From Pseudanabaena sp. PCC 6802 (GTDB lineage Bacteria > Cyanobacteriota > Cyanobacteriia > Pseudanabaenales > Pseudanabaenaceae), in contig NZ_KB235910.1 in the NCBI RefSeq assembly GCF_000332175.1, positions 1-64,000 on the forward strand: a DNA stretch of 64,000 bases, written 5' to 3'. The notes below the pieces were generated by a model. It did no database searches and was not told the origin of the DNA. It worked only from the letters and a program-made list of their open reading frames with translations. Every line of letters begins with the position of its first letter. Within the stretch, counting starts at the first letter, position 1. Both the position numbers and the translations under genes were made by a program. Below, piece after piece: positions 35,677 through 45,045 of this stretch.

Positions 35677-38397
35677 TTACTGCATACCCAGTAATTCCAT
35701 TAACTGAGTTTCTGATAGTTGCGCAATACCGTGTTTTTCTGCTTTAGCTAATTTATTACCAGGATTTTGTCCCACAATAATGTAGTTGGTTTTGCTGCTG
35801 GGCATAGAGTTAATGCGCCCTCCTGCCCCCTCGATTAGCGTTTTGACCTGTTCAAAGCTAAGCTTAGTAAAAGTACCTGTAATCGCAAAAGTTTGACCTT
35901 CTAGAGGCCGATCGGGGTTAGCTGTAGCTGAGGCTGCGGATTCGGGTTGCTCTGCCTTAGTCGGCGATGATTGAGGAGGAGCAGTGGATTCTGATGGTGT
36001 CGATCGCGCAGTTGTCTCCCCTGGCACCTGCTGTGGAGATGATATCTCCTTTAGCTGTTGTTCCAGAAAAGCCACCACATCCCTCGCCATCTTCATTGCT
36101 TCTTCCATCTCCCCCTTTTCTCGCTGGAGCGTCTTGACCTGCTGCTCCAAGCCATTAACTACCTGACTGGCCTCTTGTAGCCCCTGGCTCATTTTCTCGC
36201 GTTCCTGAGTAAGCACATCAATTTGCTGGACTAAATCCGGCGCGGGTTCGGCGATCGCAGGCAATTGGCGATTGCTTAATTCATCAATCTGCGCTTGCAG
36301 CGCCACCGCACGCTCTCGATCGCTCTGCAATTCCGCCACCAAGCGATCGCGCTCCTGTACAACCGCTTCCATCTGCGCGAGGCGGTTCTGAAGATTAGCA
36401 GCAGTCGATGTTTCAGTTTGGAGTGTCGATTCCAGTTGGGTTTTCTCCTGTTGCATCTCAGCCAGATGCGCTTGTGCAGTTTCTAGGGTGCGCGCGAGGC
36501 GATCGCGTTCCTGAGCAAGCGACTTTATCTCCTTCTCAAGTTCCTTTGGTTTCGCCTTACTTTCCTGGAGTTGTTGCGTAAAGGAAATCTTATCCTGCTC
36601 TAATTGACCGATCTGCGATCGAACCCGTGCTAAATCCGCTTGAGAAGACTGAAGATTGAGATTCAGTTGCTCTTGCGATTGAGTTAACTGCACAATTTGC
36701 GATTCCAATGCGGCAATAGTAGATGCCCGTTCCTGCGCGATCGCTTGTACATCCTCCTTTTCAGTTTGCAGCGCTTCGATCTGCGTTCTCAAAGGATTTA
36801 GCTCCGTCTCGGTCGATTGGAGGCTGTTTTCCAGTGACTGAATTCGCGTTTGGTACGAAGTGAGAGCTTGTTGAGATTCCGATAATTCTGCTTGCAGGCG
36901 CGCTTGCGACTGAGATGCCTGTTTAGCTGCTTCTACTACGGCATCGGCAGTAGCTTCCTGGGCGGCGTGCAGAGCCATCTCCAGCTCGCCATTTCGCCGT
37001 TCCAAGTCCTGGATTTGTTGCTGGAGCGTAGCAAGCGAGCGATCGCCAGTTTGCGTAGTTTGGCGCAGGCGCTCTTTCTCTTGGGTCAGCGTATTAATCT
37101 GAATCTGAAGTGCTTTCAACTCCCGTTGAGCAGCCTGTTGGGTGGTTTGCAACTGTGCTTCTAACTCCTGCACTTGCTGTTGCGCCCGTTCGGAATTTTG
37201 GGCGGCTGCTTGCAGTCGATCCTGAAGAGTTGCGATCGCAGTTTGATATTCCTGTTGCGCCTGCTGAATCTGTGCTTGCAGAGTCTGATTCTGCTCCTGT
37301 CGAGCAGATAAATTAGCCACAGCTTCCCGCTCCCGAGTTTCTACCGTTACGACCCGATCCTGTAATGTCGCGATCTCCTGGTGCGCCTGTTGTAAACCCA
37401 GATCGATTTGCTCCCGTTGCTGGCGTAAATCTTGAATTGCGTCCTCTAGAGACCGATTCTGTGCCTGACTGTGGGCTAGAGCATTCTCTAGATCGTTCTT
37501 TTCCCGCGTTATTGTCTCAATTTGCAACTCTAAATCAGCGACATTTTCCTCAGCTTGAGTTAGATTCGAGTTTACCTGCTCGTTGGTCTGAGTCAAGTTT
37601 TGCAGTTGCTGCTGTAGCTCTGCATTCGCAGTTTGTGCTTGGGCGATCGCGCCATCGAATTCTGCTTGCTTTTGTTGCAGTTCGCTCTCAATTTGTTCCT
37701 GCTGCCGCGCGATCGCGGTTAGTTGCTGTTCCAGTTCGGCAATTTGACTGTTGTTTTGTTGCTGGGCAGCTTCCAATTGCTCTTTCTCCTGTTGGAGTTG
37801 CAGCACGGTACGGCTTATTTCAGCAGTATCGTTTTGGGCGATTTGCAACTCTTCCTGCAAAGTATTTTGAGCTTGTGAGATGCTCTCCAAGTCCCGTTGG
37901 AGATTCCGACTGCGTTCTTGTTCTGCCTGCAAGCTTGTCTCCAGTTCGGCATAGCGTTGAGCTTGCTCTTCAAGCCGCTGCGCCAAGCTATTAGATAGCT
38001 CTTGAGCCTGTTGCAATTCGCTTTCAAGCTGTTGCTTTTCCTGACTGAGAACCTGAATTTCCGACTGCTGTCGATTTGACGTTGCCTTCTGCGATTCGCA
38101 ATCTAGAGTTAGAGTTTCTTTAGTCTGCGTGAGGGTTGTGACCTCTGACTCCATTGCTGCAACAACTTGTTTAGCAAGGTTAACCGCTTCCGTTAGATTC
38201 TGGTTATCGCCAGTTAAAGTTTGGATTTGGCTTTGCAAGGCTGCTTTTTCCGCCTCTTGCTGTTGCCGCACCTGTTCTGCTTGCTCTGCTTGAGCCGCCT
38301 GGAGTTGTTTCTGTTGATGACGGCGAAAGCCATAGCCAATTAATAAGGCTACCAGAACTATCGAACCTGCTATGGCAGAGATAATTTCAGAATCCAT
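35677..38397 (-). CDS. Membrane-anchored coiled-coil protein with a C-terminal BRCT domain
   Basis: This is a 906-residue protein. A single membrane helix (IISAIAGSIVLVALLIGYGF, residues 4-23) leads into nearly 770 residues of Gln/Glu/Leu-rich coiled coil. A Ser/Thr/Pro linker (TTARSTPSESTAPPQ) and a BRCT domain of the NAD-ligase type follow (GQTFAITGTF, GAGGRINSMPSSKTNYIIVG, GNKLAKAEKHGI) over the last 80 residues. BRCT domains bind DNA ends or proteins in repair. Here one is held on a long rod to the membrane. The following gene, RarA-methyltransferase, starts 8 bases after it, which suggests that the two act together at DNA. No family name is known to me. Confidence 0.82.
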   Translation of the reverse strand: MDSEIISAIAGSIVLVALLIGYGFRRHQQKQLQAAQAEQAEQVRQQQEAEKAALQSQIQTLTGDNQNLTEAVNLAKQVVAAMESEVTTLTQTKETLTLDCESQKATSNRQQSEIQVLSQEKQQLESELQQAQELSNSLAQRLEEQAQRYAELETSLQAEQERSRNLQRDLESISQAQNTLQEELQIAQNDTAEISRTVLQLQQEKEQLEAAQQQNNSQIAELEQQLTAIARQQEQIESELQQKQAEFDGAIAQAQTANAELQQQLQNLTQTNEQVNSNLTQAEENVADLELQIETITREKNDLENALAHSQAQNRSLEDAIQDLRQQREQIDLGLQQAHQEIATLQDRVVTVETREREAVANLSARQEQNQTLQAQIQQAQQEYQTAIATLQDRLQAAAQNSERAQQQVQELEAQLQTTQQAAQRELKALQIQINTLTQEKERLRQTTQTGDRSLATLQQQIQDLERRNGELEMALHAAQEATADAVVEAAKQASQSQARLQAELSESQQALTSYQTRIQSLENSLQSTETELNPLRTQIEALQTEKEDVQAIAQERASTIAALESQIVQLTQSQEQLNLNLQSSQADLARVRSQIGQLEQDKISFTQQLQESKAKPKELEKEIKSLAQERDRLARTLETAQAHLAEMQQEKTQLESTLQTETSTAANLQNRLAQMEAVVQERDRLVAELQSDRERAVALQAQIDELSNRQLPAIAEPAPDLVQQIDVLTQEREKMSQGLQEASQVVNGLEQQVKTLQREKGEMEEAMKMARDVVAFLEQQLKEISSPQQVPGETTARSTPSESTAPPQSSPTKAEQPESAASATANPDRPLEGQTFAITGTFTKLSFEQVKTLIEGAGGRINSMPSSKTNYIIVGQNPGNKLAKAEKHGIAQLSETQLMELLGMQ

Positions 38398-38433
38398 GAC
38401 TCAAAATACTCCAAAACTCGAACAGGGGTTCTC

Positions 38434-38546
38434 TATAGCGGTTTTCATTTGAGAACGGGTTTTATTTTTGGGGTGAAGGGGTTCCACCCCTTCTTGGGGG
38501 CAACGCCCCCAAACCCCCTACTCTTTCCGATCTGAAAGCCGCTATA
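38434..38546. repeat. Dispersed dual-hairpin element, family B (inverted)
   Basis: The ends TATAGCGGTTTTCATTTGAG and ATCTGAAAGCCGCTATA are inverted repeats. Core hairpins are GAAGGGGTTCCACCCCTTC and GGGGGCAACGCCCCC, in the opposite order to the copy at 22943. Confidence 0.88.
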
Positions 38547-38675
38547 CCACCCATTTTAGCGCTCGATTGCAATTTGGATCGCAATACTAACTTGCGAGAT
38601 GCTTCTACGTTTCCCCTTTCGCTTCCCGTCCAAACTAATTAACTTCGCCCTCCCCCCATCGCTCAACCACGATCG

Positions 38676-38789
38676 CATAGCGGTTTTCAATTTAAGAACA
38701 GGTCTTATGTTTGGGGTGAAGTGGGTTCACCCCTTCTTGGGGGCAACGCCCCCAAACCCCCTACTCTTTCCGATCTGAAAACCGCTATA
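38676..38789. repeat. Dispersed dual-hairpin element, family B, overlapping the end of coaE
   Basis: This is a second family B copy 130 bp from the first and in the same orientation. Its right 85 bases are inside the coaE reading frame and provide the last 28 or so codons and the stop. Between the two copies (38547-38675) no gene is seen. Confidence 0.88.
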
Positions 38790-39349
38790 TCTATTTGTTT
38801 AAATAGTTCTAAGTTTGTCTGAGAGTTATCAATTACGACATCAGCAAGGGCAATTTTTTGCGCTAGTGGTATCTGGCTGGCAATGCGCTGCCGCGCTTCT
38901 TGCAGCGTGAGGCGATCTCTTTGCACGAGTCGTGCTAGCTGTTGCTCCGCCGTACAGGTAACTACCCAGATTTCCGTGACTAGATTCTCCATGCCCGCTT
39001 CAAATAGCAATGGTACGACCATAGCAACTGTTGAAGGTTGATATTGTTTGGCGGTTGTTTCTAAACGCTCTCTTACATAGGGGTGAATTTGCGACTCCAG
39101 CCACTGGCGCTCTGCGGCATCTTGGAAAATAATTCTACCGAGTGCGGCGCGATCCAGGGCGCGATCGCTTGTCAACACGCGATCGCCATAACGAGAGGCG
39201 ATCGCGGCAACCAGCTCTACACTTAAGGCTTCGCGAGCATAAATATCGGCATCGAGTATGGGCAGATCGTAGGCTGTATGCAGATAATTAGAAACGGCAG
39301 TTTTTCCAGTCGCAATTCCACCCGTAATCCCAATAATGCGCTGTTGCAT
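38705..39349 (-). CDS. coaE: Dephospho-CoA kinase with a repeat-derived C-terminus
   Basis: CoaE phosphorylates dephospho-CoA, the last step of coenzyme A synthesis. The P-loop is GITGGIATGKTAV, with ILDADIYAREAL and MVVPLLFEAGME as conserved core, and DVVIDNSQT near the normal end. The kinase core finishes around residue 187. The remaining residues (FRSERVGGLGALPPRRGE) are a translation of a family B element, so the element lies within or has replaced the native stop. The core is complete, so activity is likely retained. Confidence 0.92.
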   Translation of the reverse strand: MQQRIIGITGGIATGKTAVSNYLHTAYDLPILDADIYAREALSVELVAAIASRYGDRVLTSDRALDRAALGRIIFQDAAERQWLESQIHPYVRERLETTAKQYQPSTVAMVVPLLFEAGMENLVTEIWVVTCTAEQQLARLVQRDRLTLQEARQRIASQIPLAQKIALADVVIDNSQTNLELFKQIDIAVFRSERVGGLGALPPRRGEPTSPQT

Positions 39350-39383
39350 CGATCGATAAAAATTAACAATAAAAACAAAACAA

Positions 39384-39411
39384 TATGTCCTTAGCAGAAG
39401 CTAAGGACATA
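39384..39411 (-). terminator. Terminator-like hairpin, T-rich on the minus strand
   Basis: TATGTCCTTAGC and its exact complement flank AGAA. On the minus strand it is followed by TTGTTTTGTTTTTATTG. It lies 30 bases past the stop of the secreted protein gene and ahead of coaE. Confidence 0.7.
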
Positions 39412-39440
39412 ATATCGTGACAGTTTTTAAAGAACACAGT

Positions 39441-39953
39441 CTACCAAAGCGCTGGGACGGTAATGCGCGGGCGTACGGGTGGCGGTGCTGGCGGTTCGTA
39501 TCTGGGAGGCTCGGGAGCAGGAGCTTGTGCCTCTAAACAAGAATTATCTGTCCCCGCTGGCAACTCTAGTCCAACGGAGCGATAGTAGGTACAGAATGAC
39601 GCTAGAGAGGTAGTGTAAGGACTGGTGAGATCGCGGGTGCGAATGTTGTCGTCATCCAGGGTCTGTAGGTCAAGCATCTCCCTGAAGATCGTCCGGAAAG
39701 CTGTAAACTCGCGCTCCATCTTCTGATCCATAAACTCAAACTGTATCCACGGTGGGGCTACGTTAGTAGATGAAGTTAAGTCTAAAACTTTGGTGATTGC
39801 CTCGTTATAGGTGGGCGAAAAATCACGAGGGTAGTAGTCCTGATCCGTTAATAACGGATCGGCAAAGGACGGAGCTGCTATAAGTGAGATAGCGGATATT
39901 GCTAGTGCTGAGGTCAGCAGATAAGAGCAAGTTCTCATAAAGTTCATCCTCAC
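39441..39953 (-). CDS. Secreted hypothetical protein with a Pro-rich tail
   Basis: This 170-residue protein has a signal peptide (LLTSALAISAISLIAAPSFA, cut before DPLLT) and a helical central part with paired cysteines (ASFCTYY and DNSCLEA). The proline-rich C-terminus is PAPEPPRYEPPAPPPVRP. No domain is recognised. It is probably periplasmic or wall-associated. It has its own terminator. Confidence 0.7.
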   Translation of the reverse strand: MRMNFMRTCSYLLTSALAISAISLIAAPSFADPLLTDQDYYPRDFSPTYNEAITKVLDLTSSTNVAPPWIQFEFMDQKMEREFTAFRTIFREMLDLQTLDDDNIRTRDLTSPYTTSLASFCTYYRSVGLELPAGTDNSCLEAQAPAPEPPRYEPPAPPPVRPRITVPALW

Positions 39954-40070
39954 AATTTGTCTAAACCAGTTAGAAGGTTAATTATTTTTAATCAATCTAC
40001 CAGATTAATTATATATCTCGCCATAAAAACTGTTAATTTGTACTAATTTCACCTTGATGGTTAGGAATTT

Positions 40071-40649
40071 ATGACTACAGATACCGATGTGGCAGCAATT
40101 AGAGCAAAATTGCTGGAGCTATTTTGCCGTCTAGCTTATAAAAGTGGCAATTTTACACTTTCCTCCGGGCAATCTAGCTCTTATTATGTCAATAGCAAGT
40201 TGGTAACTTTGCACCCTTATGGGGCACTGTGGACGGGACAAATTGTGCTATCCATGTTGCCACCGGATGTAGTTGCAGTAGGTGGGCTAACTCTGGGAGC
40301 CGATCCCATTGTTTCTGCTGTCAGCGTCGTATCAGCCTATGAAAACCGACCGATTGCAGCTTCGATCGTACGCAAGCAACCCAAAGGTCACGGCACGGCT
40401 GATTGGATCGAAGGGCCTGTCCTAGATGCAGGTGCGAAGGTGGTAGTGTTAGAGGATGTGGTTACGACTGGTAAGTCGGCAATGCTAGCGGTCGAGCGGT
40501 TGCGGCTGGTTGGCTATCAAGTCGATCGCATTATTGCCCTCGTCGATCGCAACCAGGGTGGTGCGGAACTCTATGCCAAGGAGGGGCTAGAATTTAGCAC
40601 GATTTTCACGATCGCGGAAATTCAAGCACATGTCGCACAACAGGGATAA
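40071..40649 (+). CDS. pyrE: Orotate phosphoribosyltransferase
   Basis: PyrE joins orotate and PRPP to give OMP in pyrimidine synthesis. The 192-residue protein has the type I PRTase PRPP motif VVVLEDVVTTGKSA, the opening KSGNFTLSSGQSSSYYVNSK, VGGLTLGADPI and the flexible loop IVRKQPKGHG with its catalytic Lys. Length is normal. The following DUF58 gene starts 28 bases after the stop. Confidence 0.95.
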   Translation: MTTDTDVAAIRAKLLELFCRLAYKSGNFTLSSGQSSSYYVNSKLVTLHPYGALWTGQIVLSMLPPDVVAVGGLTLGADPIVSAVSVVSAYENRPIAASIVRKQPKGHGTADWIEGPVLDAGAKVVVLEDVVTTGKSAMLAVERLRLVGYQVDRIIALVDRNQGGAELYAKEGLEFSTIFTIAEIQAHVAQQG

Positions 40650-40677
40650 ACACGGGGATAGATCGAGCATAAAAGGT

Positions 40678-41922
40678 ATGAATAAACATCGCTCCCGCCG
40701 CTCGGGATTTGGGGATTGGTTGGAGAGGCGGGCTTGTGTCCCTGAATTTGCGGGCGGCATGTTAATGGGAATGACCTTCTTCTTCTTCTTAGCAGCCACT
40801 AACACGCTAGCAGGCTGGCTCTATGCTATGAGCGGTGTGGGTCTTGCCATTATGTTAATCGGCGGTGTCTTGCCCGCTCGCATTCTGAGCAATATCCAGG
40901 TAGAACGGTTACCCATCGATCCCGTTAGTGCGGGGGATATTCTCACGGTGGAACTCTGGTTGCACAATGCTGGAAAGCAGAACAAGGCTCTATTAGAAAT
41001 TCGCGATCTCCTGCCCAAAGGGATTACTCGCATAGAATCGCAATCCCATGTAATTGAGTCAATCGATATCGGCGATCGCTACCGTTGGCTCTACTCGATT
41101 ACAACGCTACAGCGCGGTGTATTTCACTTCGATCGCCTGGAGCTAGCTACTGCTAGCCCATTTGGTCTTTTTCGCAGTCGGCGATCGCAGTCGGTACCGC
41201 GCCGCGCGATCGTCTATCCTACGGTGCTGCCCCTCAGTCAGTGTCCTTTAGTTGATTTCATTGGCAAAGATGATAGCCCCAGACTGTACAGTCTGGAAAA
41301 TCTACATCACAGTGCCAATGAGGGCATTACGCGCACGCTCCGGCCATATCGTTGGGGCGATCCGATTCGATTGGTGCACTGGCGGACCAGTGCGCGGTTT
41401 GGGGAACTGCGAGTGCGGGAGTTGGAATTGACCGTGGGAGGACAGGAATTAGTAATTGCGCTGGATACACAGATAGGATGGCGATCGCCGGATTTTGAGG
41501 AGGCTGTCATTGCCGCCGCTTCATTATATTTTTACGCGCAGCGGCTCAATCTCAATGTCAGGTTGTGGACGGCTGCAAGCGGTCTGGTACATGGCAATCG
41601 CGTAGTTTTGGAGACCTTAGCAGCGGTTCAGATCGATGCAAATCCTGTAGAGATATCCGATCCATCGCAACTGCCACCCGATTTACCCCAGGTGTGGATT
41701 ACGAGCCAGCCGCATAGCTTGGCAGAATTGCCAACGGGCAGCCGCTGGCTGCTATGGGGAGGCGGATCGCCCAGCAGCGCTAAATTCCCAGGCATCAGAA
41801 TCGATTCTATCGACAAAAGCGATTCTGGCACCGATCCCAGCAACGACAAGGAAGCAAGCGATCTAACCTATCGTCATCTTCAGGCACAGCTACAGACGCA
41901 ACTGGCAAGGACTGGTAACTAG
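40678..41922 (+). CDS. DUF58 domain membrane protein
   Basis: This protein of 414 residues has two adjacent membrane helices (GGMLMGMTFFFFLAATNTLA and YAMSGVGLAIMLIGGVL), then an extracytoplasmic or cytoplasmic beta-rich region and the DUF58 core LRPYRWGDPIRLVHWRTSAR, which forms part of a vWA-like fold (VIALDTQ). Relatives sit with MoxR ATPases and transglutaminases, and their role is unclear. The ATG at 40678 with AAAGGT ahead is preferred to the ATG at 40630, which would overlap pyrE. Transcription is probably coupled to pyrE. Confidence 0.85.
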   Translation: MNKHRSRRSGFGDWLERRACVPEFAGGMLMGMTFFFFLAATNTLAGWLYAMSGVGLAIMLIGGVLPARILSNIQVERLPIDPVSAGDILTVELWLHNAGKQNKALLEIRDLLPKGITRIESQSHVIESIDIGDRYRWLYSITTLQRGVFHFDRLELATASPFGLFRSRRSQSVPRRAIVYPTVLPLSQCPLVDFIGKDDSPRLYSLENLHHSANEGITRTLRPYRWGDPIRLVHWRTSARFGELRVRELELTVGGQELVIALDTQIGWRSPDFEEAVIAAASLYFYAQRLNLNVRLWTAASGLVHGNRVVLETLAAVQIDANPVEISDPSQLPPDLPQVWITSQPHSLAELPTGSRWLLWGGGSPSSAKFPGIRIDSIDKSDSGTDPSNDKEASDLTYRHLQAQLQTQLARTGN

Positions 41923-42024
41923 GGCTTTCTGAAAATTGCTTGCCAGCGCGATCGACCCGCCGCTGTTATCCCACACAGCATGGCAAGGATATTTTGTCTA
42001 TGGATCGCGATCGCTTAATCGCTT

Positions 42025-42137
42025 AATTGCGGTTTTCAGATGAAAACGAGAAGGGGGGTTGGGGGCGTTGCCCCCAAAAAGGGGTTCCACCCCTTCACCC
42101 CGTCAATAAAACCTGTTCTCAATTGAAAAACGCTATA
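42025..42137. repeat. Dispersed dual-hairpin element, family B
   Basis: The left end is mutated to TAATTGCGGTTTTCAGATGA; the right end TTGAAAAACGCTATA is intact. Core hairpins are GGGGGCGTTGCCCCC and AAGGGGTTCCACCCCTT. It occupies most of the 320-bp gap between DUF58 and Uma2. Confidence 0.85.
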
Positions 42138-42242
42138 TCTAATAGTGGAAGAGCGATCGCAAAACTACTTCTCAGCCTAACTAAAGGAGGTGGCAATATT
42201 TTAGATAATATAAATAAAGTTGGACTTGCGAGGTGTCGAACC

Positions 42243-42905
42243 ATGACCATCTCTTTAGAAAGATCTAGTAAACCCACTATACTCCAACGGTATGATGCCA
42301 CTTGGCAAGACTATGTAAAGATACGAGATAGCTCGGATATCGACTGGATTAAAATTGCCTTTTATAAAGGATGGTTGTGGGTTGATATGGGTCATATAGG
42401 GCTGAGCCACGCTCGTTTTACCGATTTGATGACAGCAGTTTTCTTTATTTGGGCATTTCTGCACCCCGACCCGGCAATAGAGTCCTTTGGAGGGTGCTTA
42501 ATCGATCTGCCAGAAACCCATGCTTGTGCCCCAGATTTGATACTTTACAAGGGTGACAATATTCCCCAATGGCAGGCAGATGAACCACGACGAATTGATT
42601 TGACGCGCCATCGACTGCCCGATCTGGTGGGGAAAATTGCGGACACGACGCTCAATATCGACCTCGACGAGCAAAAGCAGCTTTATGCCAGTTTAGGGAT
42701 TCCTGAATATTGGGTAATTGATGTCAAAGGAAGGCGGCTTTTTGCATTCGGGTTAGGTTCTACAGGCGTTTATGAGATAATTCAGGTTTCGCAGGTGTTG
42801 ACGGGATTGCCGATCGCCCTCGTAGAGCAAACAATAGAGCGATTAGTCACAGAGACAAATACAGCAGCAGCAAATTGGTTAATGCAACAGTTGCAGAAGA
42901 AATAG
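42243..42905 (+). CDS. Uma2 family protein (DUF820)
   Basis: This protein of 220 residues has the PD-(D/E)XK-type fold. The start is the ATG at 42243; the frame is open upstream only because it reads through a family B repeat. Conserved parts are GHIGLSHARFTDLM, THACAPDLILYKGD (acidic core), DLVGKIADTTLNIDLDEQKQ and LGIPEYWVIDVKGRRL. It belongs to a different subgroup from the two other Uma2 proteins in the window. The role of the family is unsettled. Confidence 0.87.
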   Translation: MTISLERSSKPTILQRYDATWQDYVKIRDSSDIDWIKIAFYKGWLWVDMGHIGLSHARFTDLMTAVFFIWAFLHPDPAIESFGGCLIDLPETHACAPDLILYKGDNIPQWQADEPRRIDLTRHRLPDLVGKIADTTLNIDLDEQKQLYASLGIPEYWVIDVKGRRLFAFGLGSTGVYEIIQVSQVLTGLPIALVEQTIERLVTETNTAAANWLMQQLQKK

Positions 42906-42956
42906 ATTGCATTTTTCAGACAATCTCCCTGCCTTCAAGCAGCTTGCACGTTCAAA

Positions 42957-43442
42957 CTACTGCCATCTTCCAATTAACCATCCCAACCCCAGTCCCACCC
43001 AACTACTGAAAGTAATCGTCCAGAAAATCTGGATGCGGTGAAAGCCTTTTTTAGTCATCTGCCACTTCGCCCAAAATAGTGGCGAGAACCAAAAAGCTGA
43101 CAGGATAAACGTCATCACGATAAAGGTAATACCGCTACCTAATGTATTGACCAGGGCTATTACCCGATCGTCATCTCGACTCCAGGCCGTTCCCTTAATT
43201 AAGGCAGTATTTAAAGCTAGCGGCAACCCTACCAGCCATGTTGCGGCGAGAATGCCAGGGATCGCTAATAATAAAGCGATGTTGATGGCGGCAGCTAAGA
43301 AAGCAGCGATCGCGGCGGCAATCAGCCAACTGCTCAATGGCGAGACAACTACTGACAATTCCCAACCGTAGAGGGTATACCAAAGAACGACTGCTAACGC
43401 GGTTAGCCAGGGTAGCTTTTCGATCGAATTCTTCACTGACAA
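42957..43442 (-). CDS. Small polytopic membrane protein, unknown
   Basis: This 161-residue protein has four or five hydrophobic segments (LPWLTALAVVLWYTLYGW, AAAIAAFLAAAINIALLLAI, TLGSGITFIVMTFILSAF, WTITFSSWVGLGLGWLIG). Positively charged loops suggest an inner-membrane or thylakoid location. No family is recognised. It lies between a Uma2 gene and a family A repeat, with no operon partner. Confidence 0.6.
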   Translation of the reverse strand: MSVKNSIEKLPWLTALAVVLWYTLYGWELSVVVSPLSSWLIAAAIAAFLAAAINIALLLAIPGILAATWLVGLPLALNTALIKGTAWSRDDDRVIALVNTLGSGITFIVMTFILSAFWFSPLFWAKWQMTKKGFHRIQIFWTITFSSWVGLGLGWLIGRWQ

Positions 43443-43458
43443 AATTTACCAATAAAAT

Positions 43459-43567
43459 TATAGCCGTATGCAGATCTGTTAGGACAGGGGGTGTGGGGGC
43501 TACGCCCCCCCGCAGGGGTTTCACCCCTGCACCCCGTCCTAAGCCTGTTGGATATGGCTTCTATAGC
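43459..43567. repeat. Dispersed dual-hairpin element, family A (inverted)
   Basis: The ends are TATAGCCGTATGCAGATCTG and GTTGGATATGGCTTCTATAGC. Core hairpins are TGGGGGCTACGCCCCC and GCAGGGGTTTCACCCCTGC. It lies between the membrane protein and the P450. Confidence 0.88.
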
Positions 43568-43649
43568 AATAACCAAACAGGTTTGAGATGTAATTATGAG
43601 GGTAAAACCCCAGCGCCTCGTTCCGAACAATCTTTTAGTTACTACGAGA

Positions 43650-45020
43650 TTACAACTGACGAAAACTAACCCGCAAAAGATCCTTTGGATGTGGGGTTGG
43701 TACTGTCACCATACTTAAATCCTGGTCTGGCAACAGTTCCCAATCGCAACTACGCAGTAACATTGTTGCAAATATCTTCATTTCTAATCTAGCAAATTCT
43801 TTGCCCAGACACTCTCGCAATCCGCCACCAAAGGGGACATAACCAAATAATTTTTGTTTGTCAGCAGCGCGATCGCTGTCGAAGCGATCCGGGTCGAATT
43901 TCTCACATTCGGGGTATAGCTCTTCTAATTTGTGAGCCTGGTTAATTTGGTAAAGTATCGTCCAACCTTTGGGAATCTGGTAGCCGTTAAACTCACAAGA
44001 CTCGATCGCTTCCCGAAACCCGCCGCCCACAGGTGGAATTAAGCGCAATACTTCCTTTAAGACGCGATCTAGATAGGTCATTGATTTTAAGTCGTCTAGA
44101 GTCAAGGAAGGCGATCGCTGTAATTTTTGCAATTGTTGCTGTTCGTTTCTCGCCTTTGCCATCACTTCTGGATGTTGGGCCAGGAGCAGGCAAAATGAAG
44201 CGATCGCCGAAGTTAAGGTTTCATGTCCGGCAAATAGCAACAACAGAATCTGATCTTTCAGTTCCTCCAAACTCAAGCTATTTCCCTCTTCATCCCTGGC
44301 TTGGAGCAAGATCCCCAGAGCGTCGTTGCCAAAATCCTGAGCCTGTTGGCGTTGCAGCACGATTTGCTCGATGTAATTTAGTAATAACCGCCGACAACGC
44401 AAGGCCCTACCGAACTTCGTCCAAGGTAAAGGTAAGGGGATAGTAAACAGACCATCGCACCAATCTTTAAATAGTTTGCCCAAAGGGGTTTGCGAGCCGT
44501 TCTCCGTACCGACTAACAATGCACTGGCAATGTCGAAGGTGTAGTTGCGCAATTCGGGGTACCAGGTTAAGGAGCCAGCCTGTTGCCATTTGTCCAGGTA
44601 ACTGGCAGTAATCTGCTCGATTGTGGGAATATAGCTGGCGAGGGCGCGGGGTTGAAAGGCTTGTGCCAATAATTTACGGCGGGCAGCGTGCAAACTACCT
44701 GTCTGCGTTGCCAGAGAGGCAGAACCAAGCAGCTTTCTGGTGCTGTACGGCCAGGTGGCGACAAAATATTTATTTTCATTCGTAAAGAGAAACTGATTTG
44801 CTTCCGCACCCACAATAAAGACGGTGACACCTCCAAAAATACGGGTTTTGAAGATCGGGCCGTATTTAGCTTGTTGCTTGCTGGAGAAATCGGGGTCGAT
44901 CAGAAAGTTGATGGTTTCACCAATGACTGGCAATCCTAAACTACCAGGTGGTAATGGCAGAGAGTCTGGCGATCTTGGCGATCGCTCTCGGGCTTCTTGG
45001 GTGCTGGTGCTTTCTGTCAT
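43650..45020 (-). CDS. Cytochrome P450, CYP120-like
   Basis: This protein of 456 residues has all P450 landmarks: PGSLGLPVIGETINF near the start, the I-helix oxygen-binding AGHETLTSAI, the K-helix ExxR in LKEVLRLIPP and the heme loop FGGGLRECLGKEFA with the cysteine ligand. It resembles CYP120A1 of Synechocystis, known to hydroxylate retinoic acid, and the wider CYP26-like group. A retinoid or terpenoid substrate is therefore likely but not certain. The start is the ATG at 45020. The frame is open for 32 more codons only because it runs into a family A repeat. No redox partner gene is nearby. Confidence 0.9.
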   Translation of the reverse strand: MTESTSTQEARERSPRSPDSLPLPPGSLGLPVIGETINFLIDPDFSSKQQAKYGPIFKTRIFGGVTVFIVGAEANQFLFTNENKYFVATWPYSTRKLLGSASLATQTGSLHAARRKLLAQAFQPRALASYIPTIEQITASYLDKWQQAGSLTWYPELRNYTFDIASALLVGTENGSQTPLGKLFKDWCDGLFTIPLPLPWTKFGRALRCRRLLLNYIEQIVLQRQQAQDFGNDALGILLQARDEEGNSLSLEELKDQILLLLFAGHETLTSAIASFCLLLAQHPEVMAKARNEQQQLQKLQRSPSLTLDDLKSMTYLDRVLKEVLRLIPPVGGGFREAIESCEFNGYQIPKGWTILYQINQAHKLEELYPECEKFDPDRFDSDRAADKQKLFGYVPFGGGLRECLGKEFARLEMKIFATMLLRSCDWELLPDQDLSMVTVPTPHPKDLLRVSFRQL

Positions 45021-45045
45021 CTTTGCTTCTGATTTGAACCGATCG

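Noticed and set aside
42027-42242. Upstream extension of the Uma2 frame
   Set aside because: It reads through a family B repeat. Similarity to Uma2 begins only after the ATG at 42243.
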